DNA from: Pseudomonadota bacterium
GTDB taxonomy: Bacteria; SAR324; NAC60-12
DNA: 14,236 nt
Assembly (NCBI GenBank): GCA_014381795.1
Contig: JACNKY010000242.1
Coordinates: forward strand, 1-14,236
Direction: 5' to 3'
Position 1 is the stretch's first letter. The number at the start of each line of letters is the position of its first letter. Positions 1-8,200 of the stretch are shown piece by piece. Below the pieces are notes generated by a model, which had not been told where the DNA came from, did no database searches, and saw only the letters and a list, made by a program, of their open reading frames with translations. The translations under genes and the position numbers were made by a program.

Positions 1-1464
1 GCCATCAAGTATGTCCGGAATCACTTTTATCTTTTCCGGCGCATTGTCACCCATCTCTTTCCAGAGAGATTCTACATCCTTGTATTTCTGTTCAAGCTGT
101 TTCAACTTTTTCTTTAAATCTTCTGGAGATGCATATCTTTCTACTTTACCTTTCCAAAAGAGGAAAATAGTTTGTGCCTCTGAGAAGACAAAAACTGTAT
201 TTTTTCCTATTTCCTGGAGGATATTATTGGCAATATTTTCCAAAATTTCTGGTGGTGCGGTGACCATTTTTTTCAGGCGTTCATTTGATTCATGTACAGG
301 GATATTCGAACCAAATTCCTGCATCATGTCTTCCATATTAAATTCTGACGGTTTGTTACCGCTTGAGCTTTTTGCAGTCAAAGTTTTATTTTTTGGAAAA
401 AATTTTAAATGTTTTATTATATTTTTTGCAGGCGACAGATCCTGTTTTTGCAGTAGAAATACGACAAACACGCCCATGAAAATTAGCAGTATAATTAACA
501 AAAATCTTTGAAAATTGTTTTGTTCGGAAGACTTGCCTTGCTTACTTTTGTCTGTTGATGTATTTCGCAACTGAGTGGATGACTTTGTTGTTGACTTCAT
601 TTCCGCTGAAATAATCGGCTCAGGGAAATAAGGCTGTAACTCTTGCATTAGTTGATCGTTGCGCTGCTGAACCAGTTTTACTCTTTCAATTAACTCAAAT
701 CCGTGTGTTTTAAGATATATTTTACGTAGTTCTTCCACTAGGAATTTAACCCCAGGGTGCGTCTCATCTTTTAAGTTTTCCACTTCCTGCATGCTTCCGT
801 CCCGAAAACGCTGGCATTGGTGCAGGACTTCTATTTCAAGTGCTTTTGAACTGATTCGCAGTGCATGCCAGCGGTCACGCGAAAACATAGGCGGTGACAA
901 CGGTGGTTCAATTTCCTTATCCGCAGGATTGTCTTTTTGAAAAGTGTCATCTTGCGATTTGGCCGGTTTTTGCTTGCTTCTGAGTAACTGTTTTTTTTTG
1001 GTTTGGAACTGTTGCCAAGCCATCTTGTAGTCCGACCATGCACTTTTGAAAGTTTTCCAGTTATTGCGTAACTCCTGATTATACTCAAATAATTTGTTGA
1101 ACAATGGTGCAAGCTCAGGAAAAGAGAGAGGATCTTTTTTACGGACAAGGCTGGATAACTTGCGCAACTTCTCCATTTGCTTCTCAAGTTGTTGAGCCTC
1201 ATTTTCAATATGTGCCCACTCTGCATTCGTCAAAGGACGTTTCCAATGTTCAACTACAGGAAATATGAGTAATTCCATCCTAATCGCATCAACACAAATT
1301 CGGTTCAGATCTACACTGAGTGAACTGGGAACATGTGCCTGAATCTGCTGCCGTAAAGCTTGCCAGGCCTGTTTCGTTCTTAAGGATTTATGCTCCTTAT
1401 TAGTGAGCAGCATAAAATCCTCAAAATGGTCTCCCGAAATCGGAATGATACTTGTTGTGTCCAT
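1..1464 (-). CDS. Uncharacterised single-pass membrane protein, C-terminus beyond left edge
   Basis: Reading the minus strand from an ATG at 1464 gives 488 codons with no stop before the window ends, so the C-terminus is missing. I do not recognise a family. Residues 1-300 are hydrophilic, rich in Lys, Glu, Gln and Trp, and probably mostly helical or coiled-coil. A Ser/Thr/Lys-rich linker at about 300-316 leads to one clear hydrophobic segment at about 321-338 (starts FLLIILLIFMG), then a charged C-terminal part of at least 150 residues. The Lys/Arg balance favours the N-terminal part in the cytoplasm and the C-terminal part outside; this is inference. There is no signal peptide or catalytic motif that I can see. 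No good Shine-Dalgarno precedes the ATG. It is transcribed divergently from the glutaredoxin operon. The unbroken frame over 1.46 kb and protein-like composition make it a real gene despite the unknown function. Confidence 0.85.
   Translation of the reverse strand, partial: MDTTSIIPISGDHFEDFMLLTNKEHKSLRTKQAWQALRQQIQAHVPSSLSVDLNRICVDAIRMELLIFPVVEHWKRPLTNAEWAHIENEAQQLEKQMEKLRKLSSLVRKKDPLSFPELAPLFNKLFEYNQELRNNWKTFKSAWSDYKMAWQQFQTKKKQLLRSKQKPAKSQDDTFQKDNPADKEIEPPLSPPMFSRDRWHALRISSKALEIEVLHQCQRFRDGSMQEVENLKDETHPGVKFLVEELRKIYLKTHGFELIERVKLVQQRNDQLMQELQPYFPEPIISAEMKSTTKSSTQLRNTSTDKSKQGKSSEQNNFQRFLLIILLIFMGVFVVFLLQKQDLSPAKNIIKHLKFFPKNKTLTAKSSSGNKPSEFNMEDMMQEFGSNIPVHESNERLKKMVTAPPEILENIANNILQEIGKNTVFVFSEAQTIFLFWKGKVERYASPEDLKKKLKQLEQKYKDVESLWKEMGDNAPEKIKVIPDILDG
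832..852. repeat. 21-base exact repeat, copy 1 (copy 2 at 12536-12556)
   Basis: This copy lies within the reading frame of the uncharacterised membrane protein and encodes SSKALEI on the minus strand. See the second copy near the rimO-yebC spacer relic, 11.7 kb away. Confidence 0.7.
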
Positions 1465-1576
1465 GAATGTAAAAAGTGAAAAACTAGCTAGAGAAGATTA
1501 AACTAGAGCTTTGTAAATCTCGTGTTTTATTTTAACCCACATGTAAAGCTGGAACTGTGCCGCGGGCAAGTTATGT

Positions 1577-1608
1577 TTGACTTAAACACTCATTTACCGT
1601 AATATAAT
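1577..1608 (+). promoter_or_regulatory. Candidate sigma70-type promoter for the glutaredoxin operon
   Basis: In the 272-bp divergent spacer (1465-1736), TTGACT at 1577-1582 is followed after 17 bases by TAATAT at 1600-1605. A perfect TATAAT also lies at 1603-1608, but with a 20-base gap. Transcription would run toward the ATG at 1737, leaving a leader of roughly 120 bases. I see no clear promoter for the divergent gene and no other gene in the spacer. Confidence 0.45.
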
Positions 1609-1736
1609 ACAATCAGTACTAATTTGGTGCGGTTTCTTTATAAGCTGTACAGATGCTTACTGAATTTAACAAATTGTGTTTTCACTCACGTTTCAGATAA
1701 GCTAAAATTTTTTAAACGATCAATCGGTGTAAAGTT

Positions 1737-2462
1737 ATGCAATTCAAAGTAATTTCTCCCAATGTGGAAAGTTCAGGGAACTCTGGAACTGATCCGCAGG
1801 CTCAGATTGAACAAATGCTCAGCGGCAACTCTGTTTTTTTATTTATGAAGGGCACCCCGGAATCACCTCAGTGCGGTTTTTCAGGAAAAATCACAAATAT
1901 TCTAAATTCATGGAAAGTCCCATTTAAATCATTTAACGTGCTTGCGGATGAAAGTATTCGGCAGGGAATCAAGGATTACGCAAACTGGCAGACTATCCCT
2001 CAACTTTACATCAACAAAGAATTTGTGGGTGGTTCCGATGTAGTTGAAGAAATGTCGAATAACGGTGAACTCGGTGAATTGTTGAACGAAGCATTTCCGG
2101 AGATGAAAATCACACCTCCACCTCCTCCTGCAGAAGTGCGGGAAGTAGCAGCTCTGGAAGCATCAGTGATTTTGAAGAATAATCCTGATATTCGGCTTTT
2201 GGATGTACGTACACCTCAGGAGCGGGAAGCTGCTTGCCTGGAGAATTCCGTCCTGCTTGATCAGGAACTGGTAGAGAAAATGCTGGACACATGGGATCAA
2301 GATACAGCAATGATGTTTATTTGCCATGTTGGTGAACGCAGCCGGCAGGCCGCACAGTATTTTGCTGCTCAGGGCTTCCAACAAGTGTATAATATTTCTG
2401 ACGGCATACATGGTTGGTCAAATAGTGTTGATTCTGCTATCCCTCATTATCAGTCTAGTTAA
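1737..2462 (+). CDS. grxD: Monothiol glutaredoxin (CGFS type) fused to a rhodanese domain
   Basis: This 241-residue protein has two domains. Residues about 20-122 are a Grx4/GrxD-type monothiol glutaredoxin: KGTPESPQCGFS at 38-49 carries the CGFS active site (Cys46), followed by the TIPQ cis-proline motif at 86-89 and GGSD at 98-101. Proteins of this class bind a glutathione-ligated 2Fe-2S cluster and pass it to partners rather than acting as general reductases. A proline-rich linker (126-131) joins a rhodanese domain at about 135-235, with LLDVRTPQE at 154-162 and the active loop CHVGERS at 196-202, Cys196 being the expected persulfide carrier. Stand-alone GrxD proteins are about 110-115 residues, so the extra length is the fusion. 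It heads a four-gene operon, 21 bases ahead of an A-type Fe-S carrier, which supports a role in cluster trafficking. Specific sulfur transfer between the domains is inference. It is cytoplasmic and the Shine-Dalgarno is weak. Confidence 0.93.
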   Translation: MQFKVISPNVESSGNSGTDPQAQIEQMLSGNSVFLFMKGTPESPQCGFSGKITNILNSWKVPFKSFNVLADESIRQGIKDYANWQTIPQLYINKEFVGGSDVVEEMSNNGELGELLNEAFPEMKITPPPPPAEVREVAALEASVILKNNPDIRLLDVRTPQEREAACLENSVLLDQELVEKMLDTWDQDTAMMFICHVGERSRQAAQYFAAQGFQQVYNISDGIHGWSNSVDSAIPHYQSS

Positions 2463-2483
2463 TTATTATTCTGAGAAAACAAT

Positions 2484-2897
2484 ATGATTACGGAAACAGA
2501 AAATGTGCTTCCTGAAGTCATTCTTACTGAACGGGCAGCACAGGTTTTTAAAGAAGCATGTGAAGCAGAAGGTTCAAGTTTGGAAGATACTTTTTTACGT
2601 ATCGGCGCACGTCCTGGAGGATGCTCCGGATGGAAATATGAACTGGAATCCAGTACCCGCGAAGAGGTAGGTCCAAATGACGTACAAATTCTTTCTAAGA
2701 AAGTTTCAGTTGTAGTTGACCGTGAAGCACTTACTGATATTTTAGGACCGATAAAAATCGATTTCTCAGACAAAAATTTAGTTGAACAGGGATTTGTCTT
2801 TGAACAGTTGAAAACTGGTCATCAATGCGGTTGCGGGGAATCTTTCACTCCCGTAAAAGATTTGAAAAGCGGCAAAAATAATGGTCCAATTTCTTGA
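2484..2897 (+). CDS. A-type iron-sulfur cluster carrier (HesB/IscA/ErpA family)
   Basis: This 137-residue protein belongs to the A-type carriers, which accept Fe-S clusters from a scaffold and deliver them to apoproteins. The fold starts with ILTERAA at 13-19. The three conserved cysteines are visible: Cys47 in GARPGGCSGWKY (41-52), and Cys115 and Cys117 in CGCGESF (115-121). Typical members are 105-120 residues; this one has a short N-terminal extension and about 16 residues after the last cysteine motif. Sequence alone does not separate IscA, ErpA, SufA and NfuA-like roles, so no symbol is given. It starts 21 bases after the glutaredoxin-rhodanese stop. Its last 17 bases overlap the start of yggT, so translation of the two is probably coupled. 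Confidence 0.93.
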   Translation: MITETENVLPEVILTERAAQVFKEACEAEGSSLEDTFLRIGARPGGCSGWKYELESSTREEVGPNDVQILSKKVSVVVDREALTDILGPIKIDFSDKNLVEQGFVFEQLKTGHQCGCGESFTPVKDLKSGKNNGPIS

Positions 2898-3507
2898 ATG
2901 GCTGGCCGGAGCAACCTGCTTCGGACTGTTTGTTTACAAATGGATCATCATCGCCGCAGTGGTAATGACATGGGTCAGCGCTGATCCGCATAATCAAATT
3001 GTGCAGTGGATAGGGAGAGTTACACGTCCCTTATGGGTTTGGTGCGAACAGCGGATGCCGGTCATGATGGCTCATTTCAGTGCCTATGCCTCAATTCTGG
3101 TGGTGATATTTGCCCAGATAGTCATTCCGGCAGAGATACGTTCACTGAGTTTGTTTATTCAGGGACAGTCAGACGCAGCCGGTTTACTGCTGCAGAGCGG
3201 AGGTCACTTGCTGCAGGGTACAAGTATAGTAGTGCAAAGCTTGTTGTTTTTTTGTATGTTTGTGCTGATTGCCTGGTTTATCCTGGGATTAGTGAATCCG
3301 TCTTTAAATAATCCGCTGGTGCGGATCATTCATGTTCTTGCCGATCCTCTGATTACTCCACTGCAGCGTTATCTTCCCCGAACACGTACAGACTGGTCAC
3401 CTTTGGTTGGAGTCATTTTATTTTATTTGATCAGCTCAGCTATAATTACTCCAATAGCGTTTTACGGCAGCACGCTGTCTTTCCCTGTCTCTATCTGCAT
3501 TTATTAA
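2881..3507 (+). CDS. yggT: YggT family integral membrane protein, two YGGT repeats
   Basis: This 208-residue membrane protein has the duplicated YggT architecture. The first repeat spans about residues 15-90, with a hydrophobic helix followed by WVSADPHNQIVQWI and RPLW. The second spans about 115-200, with FILGLVNPSLNNPLVRII, then DPLITPLQRYLPR and a final helix starting SPLVGVILFYLI. Four main hydrophobic segments are expected in the inner membrane. The biochemical function of the family is not well defined; members are linked to osmotic tolerance, cell division or membrane-complex assembly in different bacteria. The start lies inside the A-type carrier gene (17-base overlap). The stop is only six bases before a 52-codon membrane-protein gene. 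Confidence 0.9.
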   Translation: MVQFLEWLAGATCFGLFVYKWIIIAAVVMTWVSADPHNQIVQWIGRVTRPLWVWCEQRMPVMMAHFSAYASILVVIFAQIVIPAEIRSLSLFIQGQSDAAGLLLQSGGHLLQGTSIVVQSLLFFCMFVLIAWFILGLVNPSLNNPLVRIIHVLADPLITPLQRYLPRTRTDWSPLVGVILFYLISSAIITPIAFYGSTLSFPVSICIY

Positions 3508-3513
3508 CGTGAT

Positions 3514-3672
3514 ATGCTATTCACATTACATGTAGTCGCCATTGGAACAGTAATTGGTGTAACGGCGCATTTTGCTTTTTCTCTGGGTAAAAAAGACGGC
3601 CTGCGAATTGCCCGCAGAGAGCAGGAGCTTAAAACGAAAAAAGAAGACCCGCCTAAAATAGAATCTCAATAA
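3514..3672 (+). CDS. 52-residue small membrane protein, last gene of the plus operon
   Basis: An ATG at 3514 opens a 52-codon frame ending with TAA at 3670-3672. It is shorter than most gene-calling cut-offs. Residues about 1-24 form one hydrophobic helix (LFTLHVVAIGTVIGVTAHF). This is followed by a highly charged tail with GKKDGLRIARREQELK and an acidic, proline-containing end. The pattern of one helix plus a basic cytoplasmic tail is coherent and does not look like random frame. It begins six bases after the yggT stop and ends just before a hairpin, so it fits as the operon's last gene. The ribosome binding site is poor. I do not recognise a family; a membrane partner of YggT is possible but unproven. 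Confidence 0.65.
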   Translation: MLFTLHVVAIGTVIGVTAHFAFSLGKKDGLRIARREQELKTKKEDPPKIESQ

Positions 3673-3675
3673 GCT

Positions 3676-3690
3676 CTGAAATATTTTCAG
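3676..3690. terminator. Possible shared terminator hairpin between convergent genes
   Basis: CTGAAA-TAT-TTTCAG is a perfect 6-bp stem with a three-base loop. It sits between the stop of the small membrane protein gene (3672) and the end of hisD (3695). The plus strand is T-rich just after it. The stem is short and AT-rich, so it is a weak terminator at best, but its place in the 22-base convergent gap is right. Confidence 0.35.
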
Positions 3691-3694
3691 TATC

Positions 3695-4972
3695 TTATTT
3701 ATTTTCCAAACGTACACGAATTGCCTCTGCGTGGGCAAATAATCCTTCTTCCTCAGCAAAATGGATGATTTGCTCACCCTGACGCTCCAACCGTTCCGCA
3801 GAATAACTGATGACAGAACTTGTTTTAACAAAATCCTGTACTCCAAGTGGTGAAGAAAATTTTGCACAGCCTGAAGTAGGTAAGGTGTGATTTGGGCCTG
3901 CAAAATAATCTCCAACAGGTTCTGGAGAGTTTGGACCTAAAAATATTGCACCTGCATTACGAATACGGTGCAGGTCTTCAAAAGGATGTTCTGTCAGGAC
4001 TTCCAAATGCTCCGGTGCAATTTCATTAACTGCCTCAAATATTTCTTCCAGATCATCTGCCACAATGATGGCTGAACGGTTTGCGAAAGAAGCCTCAATT
4101 ATTTCACGTCGTGGTAAAGTTGGAATCAGATTTTTAAGACGTTTTGCAACTTCTTCAGCCTGTTTTGAGGAAGTTGTAACAAGTATAGCTCCTGCGTCAG
4201 GATCATGCTCAGCTTGTGATAACATGTCACGAACAAGGTATTCCACAGGAATGTCGTCACGGTCACAAACAATCATAATTTCGCTCGGCCCTGCAAATGA
4301 ATCGATACCGACAGTGCCGTAAACCTGTCGCTTTGCTTCAGCAACAAAAGCATTTCCGGGGCCTGTAATTTTGACAACTTGCTGAATCGATTCCGTACCA
4401 TAAGCCAACGCTCCGATTGACTGTGCTCCACCGACCGCATAAAGCTCCTCAAGTCCCATCAACGCAGCGCTTGCCATCACTAATTGGTGCGGTAATCCGG
4501 AAGGTCCGGGGGGTGACACCATCGCTATTCTGGATACTCCTGCAACTTGAGCGGGAATAACGTTCATCAACAATGTTGAAGGATAAACCGCTCTGCCGCC
4601 AGGAATATATATACCTACACTATCAACAGGTGTAACTTTCCAGCCCAATACAGTTCCATCCGGACTGAAATCCAGCTGGCTGTCGGTTTTCTGCCTGTCA
4701 TGAAAAAACATGATATTATCGGCTGCTTCTTCCAAAATGTGAAAAAGATCATGCTCCAGTCCTTCAAGTGCTTCTTCCAGTGCAGACTTTGGTACCAGCC
4801 AGGATTCAGGAACTACTTGATCAAAACGTTCTGTATATTCACGCAGGGCCGCATCTCCGTTTTTACGCACACTTGCCAGGATTTCCTGAACTGTAGCTGA
4901 GACGTCATTAGCTTCTTCTTCTTTAAAGGCTTTGGCAAAATCTTCAAATCCTTCAAATATTTTTATTTGCAT
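3695..4972 (-). CDS. hisD: Histidinol dehydrogenase
   Basis: This 425-residue protein is full-length HisD, the zinc enzyme that oxidises L-histidinol to L-histidine in two NAD-dependent steps, the last two steps of histidine synthesis. The signature IDSFAGPSE lies at 223-231. Zinc ligands match family positions: Gln253 and His256 in LSQAEHDPDA, Asp355 in GDYFAGPNH, and His414 in GLFAHAEA. The catalytic pair is Glu321-His322 in IAPEHLEV. Other conserved parts are YIPGGRAVYPSTLLM (122-136) and KITGPGN (201-207). The ATG at 4972 gives the usual length, although no Shine-Dalgarno is evident. It stands alone here, with no other his gene nearby, and faces the glutaredoxin operon tail to tail. It is cytoplasmic. 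Confidence 0.98.
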   Translation of the reverse strand: MQIKIFEGFEDFAKAFKEEEANDVSATVQEILASVRKNGDAALREYTERFDQVVPESWLVPKSALEEALEGLEHDLFHILEEAADNIMFFHDRQKTDSQLDFSPDGTVLGWKVTPVDSVGIYIPGGRAVYPSTLLMNVIPAQVAGVSRIAMVSPPGPSGLPHQLVMASAALMGLEELYAVGGAQSIGALAYGTESIQQVVKITGPGNAFVAEAKRQVYGTVGIDSFAGPSEIMIVCDRDDIPVEYLVRDMLSQAEHDPDAGAILVTTSSKQAEEVAKRLKNLIPTLPRREIIEASFANRSAIIVADDLEEIFEAVNEIAPEHLEVLTEHPFEDLHRIRNAGAIFLGPNSPEPVGDYFAGPNHTLPTSGCAKFSSPLGVQDFVKTSSVISYSAERLERQGEQIIHFAEEEGLFAHAEAIRVRLENK

Positions 4973-4994
4973 TGTTTTGTGTTGAATTAATTAG

Positions 4995-5023
4995 GTTATA
5001 CTGAACCAGTAAAAAGTCATAAA
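4995..5023 (-). promoter_or_regulatory. Candidate hisD promoter
   Basis: On the minus strand TTTATG (5023-5018) is followed after 17 bases by TATAAC (5000-4995), leaving a short leader before the hisD ATG at 4972. The -10 box is good and the -35 box poor. A second candidate, TTGTGG (5175-5170) with a 16-base gap to TATTAT (5153-5148), lies farther upstream. I see no run of histidine codons that would suggest a his attenuation leader in the 266-bp smc-hisD spacer. Confidence 0.3.
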
Positions 5024-5189
5024 AACGTGTCATTGCTTACAAAGCGAGAAATCTATTTTATGTTAAGCACTGATATTATTAAGATCTCTCTCTTCGTTCG
5101 AGATAACAAATAATTAGTTTAAGGGGTTTTTACGAAACCATCAGGTTATAATAAATTTTTATTGCTTGACCACAAGGGATTTATTGCTA

Positions 5190-5214
5190 CCTATGTTCAG
5201 TAATTGAACATAGG
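5190..5214. repeat. Perfect inverted repeat just downstream of smc
   Basis: CCTATGTTCA and its exact reverse complement TGAACATAGG flank a five-base loop (10-bp stem). It lies 24 bases past the smc stop, so it could be the 3' end structure of the smc transcript. No uridine run follows it on the minus strand; instead a T5 run precedes it. A classic intrinsic terminator is therefore doubtful, and a protein-binding operator or an RNA-stabilising hairpin is equally possible. Confidence 0.6.
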
Positions 5215-5238
5215 ATCAAAAAGTTTATGAATGATAAA

Positions 5239-8200
5239 TCACGCAATCAAGCGGGATGCTTCATTGAATTCTACAGAAACAGTTTTGGAAATACCTGGCT
5301 CTTCCATGGTAACGCCATACAAAAGGTCTCCAATTTCCATTGTTTTTTTATTGTGGGTGATAAGAATGAATTGGGAATCATAAGACAAACTTGTGATTAA
5401 ACGGTTGAAACGCACCACATTCACATCATCCAAAGGTGCGTCAACTTCGTCCAGAAAACAGAACGGGCTTGGTTTTACCAAAAAAATAGCAAAGATCAGT
5501 GAAATCGCGGTCAAAGCTTTTTCACCACCGGAAAGCAGATTTATGTTTTGCAGTTTTTTACCTGGAGGTTGAGCCACGATATCAACTCCCGCACTTAAGA
5601 GATCTTCTGATTCAGTCAGTACCAGTTTAGCTTCTCCTCCCTCAAACAACGTGCTGAAAACTTTTTTAAAATTTTCATTAATCAACTCGTACATTTCCCT
5701 GAAACGTCTGCGGGACTCGATATTGATATCCTTGATTGTTTCTTTCAAATCATCCAGTGCTTTCTGTAAATCATCTGACTGAGATTTCAAAAATTCAATC
5801 CGTTCTGTCAGTACAGCATATTCTTCAGGTGCAGAAAGGTTTACCGCACCCATTGTATTCAAACGTACTTTTAGTCCGCGTAACTCCTGTCCCATTTTTT
5901 TAAGATCTGCAGTCTCAACATCCATTTCCGCGAGGATATCTTCCGGAGATTTATCTGTTATTTCCGTAATTTGGTTTTCCAACTGTTCTCTTTGAATACG
6001 GAATTCTGTCAATTTTATTGACTCCTGATGGGAGACACTTACGGAGTTTTCGAGTAATCCCTGTCGTTCTTGAAGTTTTTGAGTAAGCAAAGTCTGCTCC
6101 TCACTTTTTTGTTCATGCAGTAGAATTTCATCTTCCATTTCAAGTTTCAAGATTGTACGTGACTCCAGCATACCTACAAAAGATTCATCAATTTCAGTTA
6201 TACGCTTCCGGCTTTGCTCAAGTCTCAGTCCTGCTTCACTACGTGATGCTTCAAGTTGTTTCAGACGTAGACCTGTTTCAGTACTTTCACGTCGCAAACG
6301 CTCCGCTGTTTCCTCAGTACTCTTTTGTTGCTCCGTAATCTCTGTCAAAGAAACTCGATGGGTCAATAATTCCTCTGCACTTGCATCTGCGCGACTTTGC
6401 TGTTCGAGTATACGTTCCTGCACTTCTTTTGTTTTTTCTTCCAGTTCAGAACGTTCTACTTCCAGAGTCTTAATTGAGCTAGTTGCAGTATTTTCTTTCT
6501 GACGTGATGTTTCCATTTCGCTCAGGATAGTGGCTGAATCTTGAGCAATTTGTGAAACCGTTTGCTGGGTTCGTCGTTCTTCCAACTGATGATGCTCCAG
6601 TTCTTTGTTGCAGCTCAACAACTCAAATTCAAGTTTTCGTGTTTCTTCCTCGCAGGTTTCCTGTTCCTGCTTCAAGGTTTTGTATTTTATTCTCAGAGTC
6701 TCCTGCTCACCTTCCAACTTTGTCAGCTTTTTGTTCAAATCTTCAGCATATTTTTCAACATCTACAATTTGCTGCTGCCGCTGCAAAAAACCCAACGAAC
6801 CGGATTGTACTTTGCCGATGCTGACATTATAATTTGTAAGACGGAGTCCGGACGACGAAAGCCACTCATGAGGTGCTGCAGGCTGGTTATTCCCATATTC
6901 ATTCCAAAAATCAATTTCGTCTTTGAGCAGCGTAAAACGTGAAAAAAACTTTTCTCCCCATTCTTTCAAAGGAGCTTTAAACTCAAGAATCTCCGGAAGG
7001 GGGGTGCCCTTTTTTGTGATCTCCTGCGGAACCGAAGAAGGCCGATCCAAAGCCACAAACTTAAGTTGCCCCAGTTCATGCTCCTTAGAAAATTTCTCCA
7101 GTTCAGGAAAATCAGCGGCACGTTCTATCACCACCCAGTCTAATACTTCAGCCATCACTGGAGAAACTGCCGTTAATATTTTTTCAGAGACAGAAATATA
7201 GTCTGCAAGCAGTCCTAATACTCCAAGTTTTTTCTTTGTCTCCTGATTCTCCTGCATCAACTGCATAAATATTTTTACACTGTCACTAAAACCCTCATAC
7301 TGAGTCTGGATCTGGTGCAGTGACTCAATGCGTGACTGTGCTGTGCTGTGCTGATAGCGTAGATCCTCGAGCTCTGATTCTGTTGCTGTTAACTGCGTGT
7401 GCTGACTTGCAAGTCGGCTTCCAAGGTCTGCCAGCTTTGCTGAAAATTCTCCTTTCTGCAGGCGGATGCTTTCCAAGCGTTCTTCGCCGTCGGAGACCTG
7501 GAGGGTTGCTTCCTGCAGCAGATTCCTGTGTGACTGCTCCTGATCCTGAAGACGTTGCTGCCGTTCAGTCATATTTTCTAGACGTTCATCAAGAAAATTC
7601 TTTTGATTTGTTTGATTTGTTAATTCTGTGTGTACTGTCAGCAGTCTTTTCTGCAGTGCTGACGCATCTTCTGAGGCCTGCTGAAGAGAGCTATTTTCTT
7701 TAGTTCGTAACTCCTCAATATTAACAAGTTTTGCCTGTAATTCACCTAAACGTTCCGCCAGTTCCTTAAGACGTGATTCTATTAGCACTCTTTCTTGTTC
7801 GCGTTCAGTCAAACGTTGCTGAAGTTCTACAAGTTCAGTTTCCTGAATCTGCTGCTGTTCACTCACATTTTGCAGATTTTGTTTTTCAAGTTCACGTTGA
7901 TTTTCTGCTTCCTGAATTTTTTGTTCTTTTTGAAAAAGCTGTTCTCGGCGTTCGCCAACCTGTGTACCACGTTGAACTTGCTCCAACTTCAACCGTTCCA
8001 TTTCTGTTTCAACAACAGACTTTTCGATTTGCAGGTCTTCCTGCTGTTGCTGGTGTCTCTGTACCAGTTCTTGTGCATTGTCTTCATTAATTGTTGCCTG
8101 ATGCAAACTCAGCGATAGATGTTGCCGTTCAAGCAATCCGCAATGTTGCTGAAGATCCAAATATTTTTGTGCCTTTTCAACATGCTCCTTCAAGCCATCT

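Noticed and set aside
11..511. 166-codon plus-strand frame at the left edge
   Set aside because: It is antisense to the long unbroken minus-strand frame from 1464. Its Phe/Ser-rich composition is what the reverse of a Lys/Glu-rich gene gives.
831..1226. 131-codon minus-strand frame
   Set aside because: It lies in another frame of the 488-codon gene on the same strand and has no domain-like sequence.
1465..1736. Small RNA or tRNA in the divergent spacer
   Set aside because: No cloverleaf, CCA end or stable hairpin with a T-run was visible; only promoter-like boxes.
4973..5238. Possible histidine attenuation leader upstream of hisD
   Set aside because: No short frame with consecutive histidine codons and no terminator/antiterminator arrangement could be seen.
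7320..7703. 127-codon plus-strand frame inside smc, plus several similar frames at 6552-8328
   Set aside because: All are antisense to the smc coiled coil, whose Gln/Glu-rich repeats generate long Leu/Phe/Cys-rich reverse frames.
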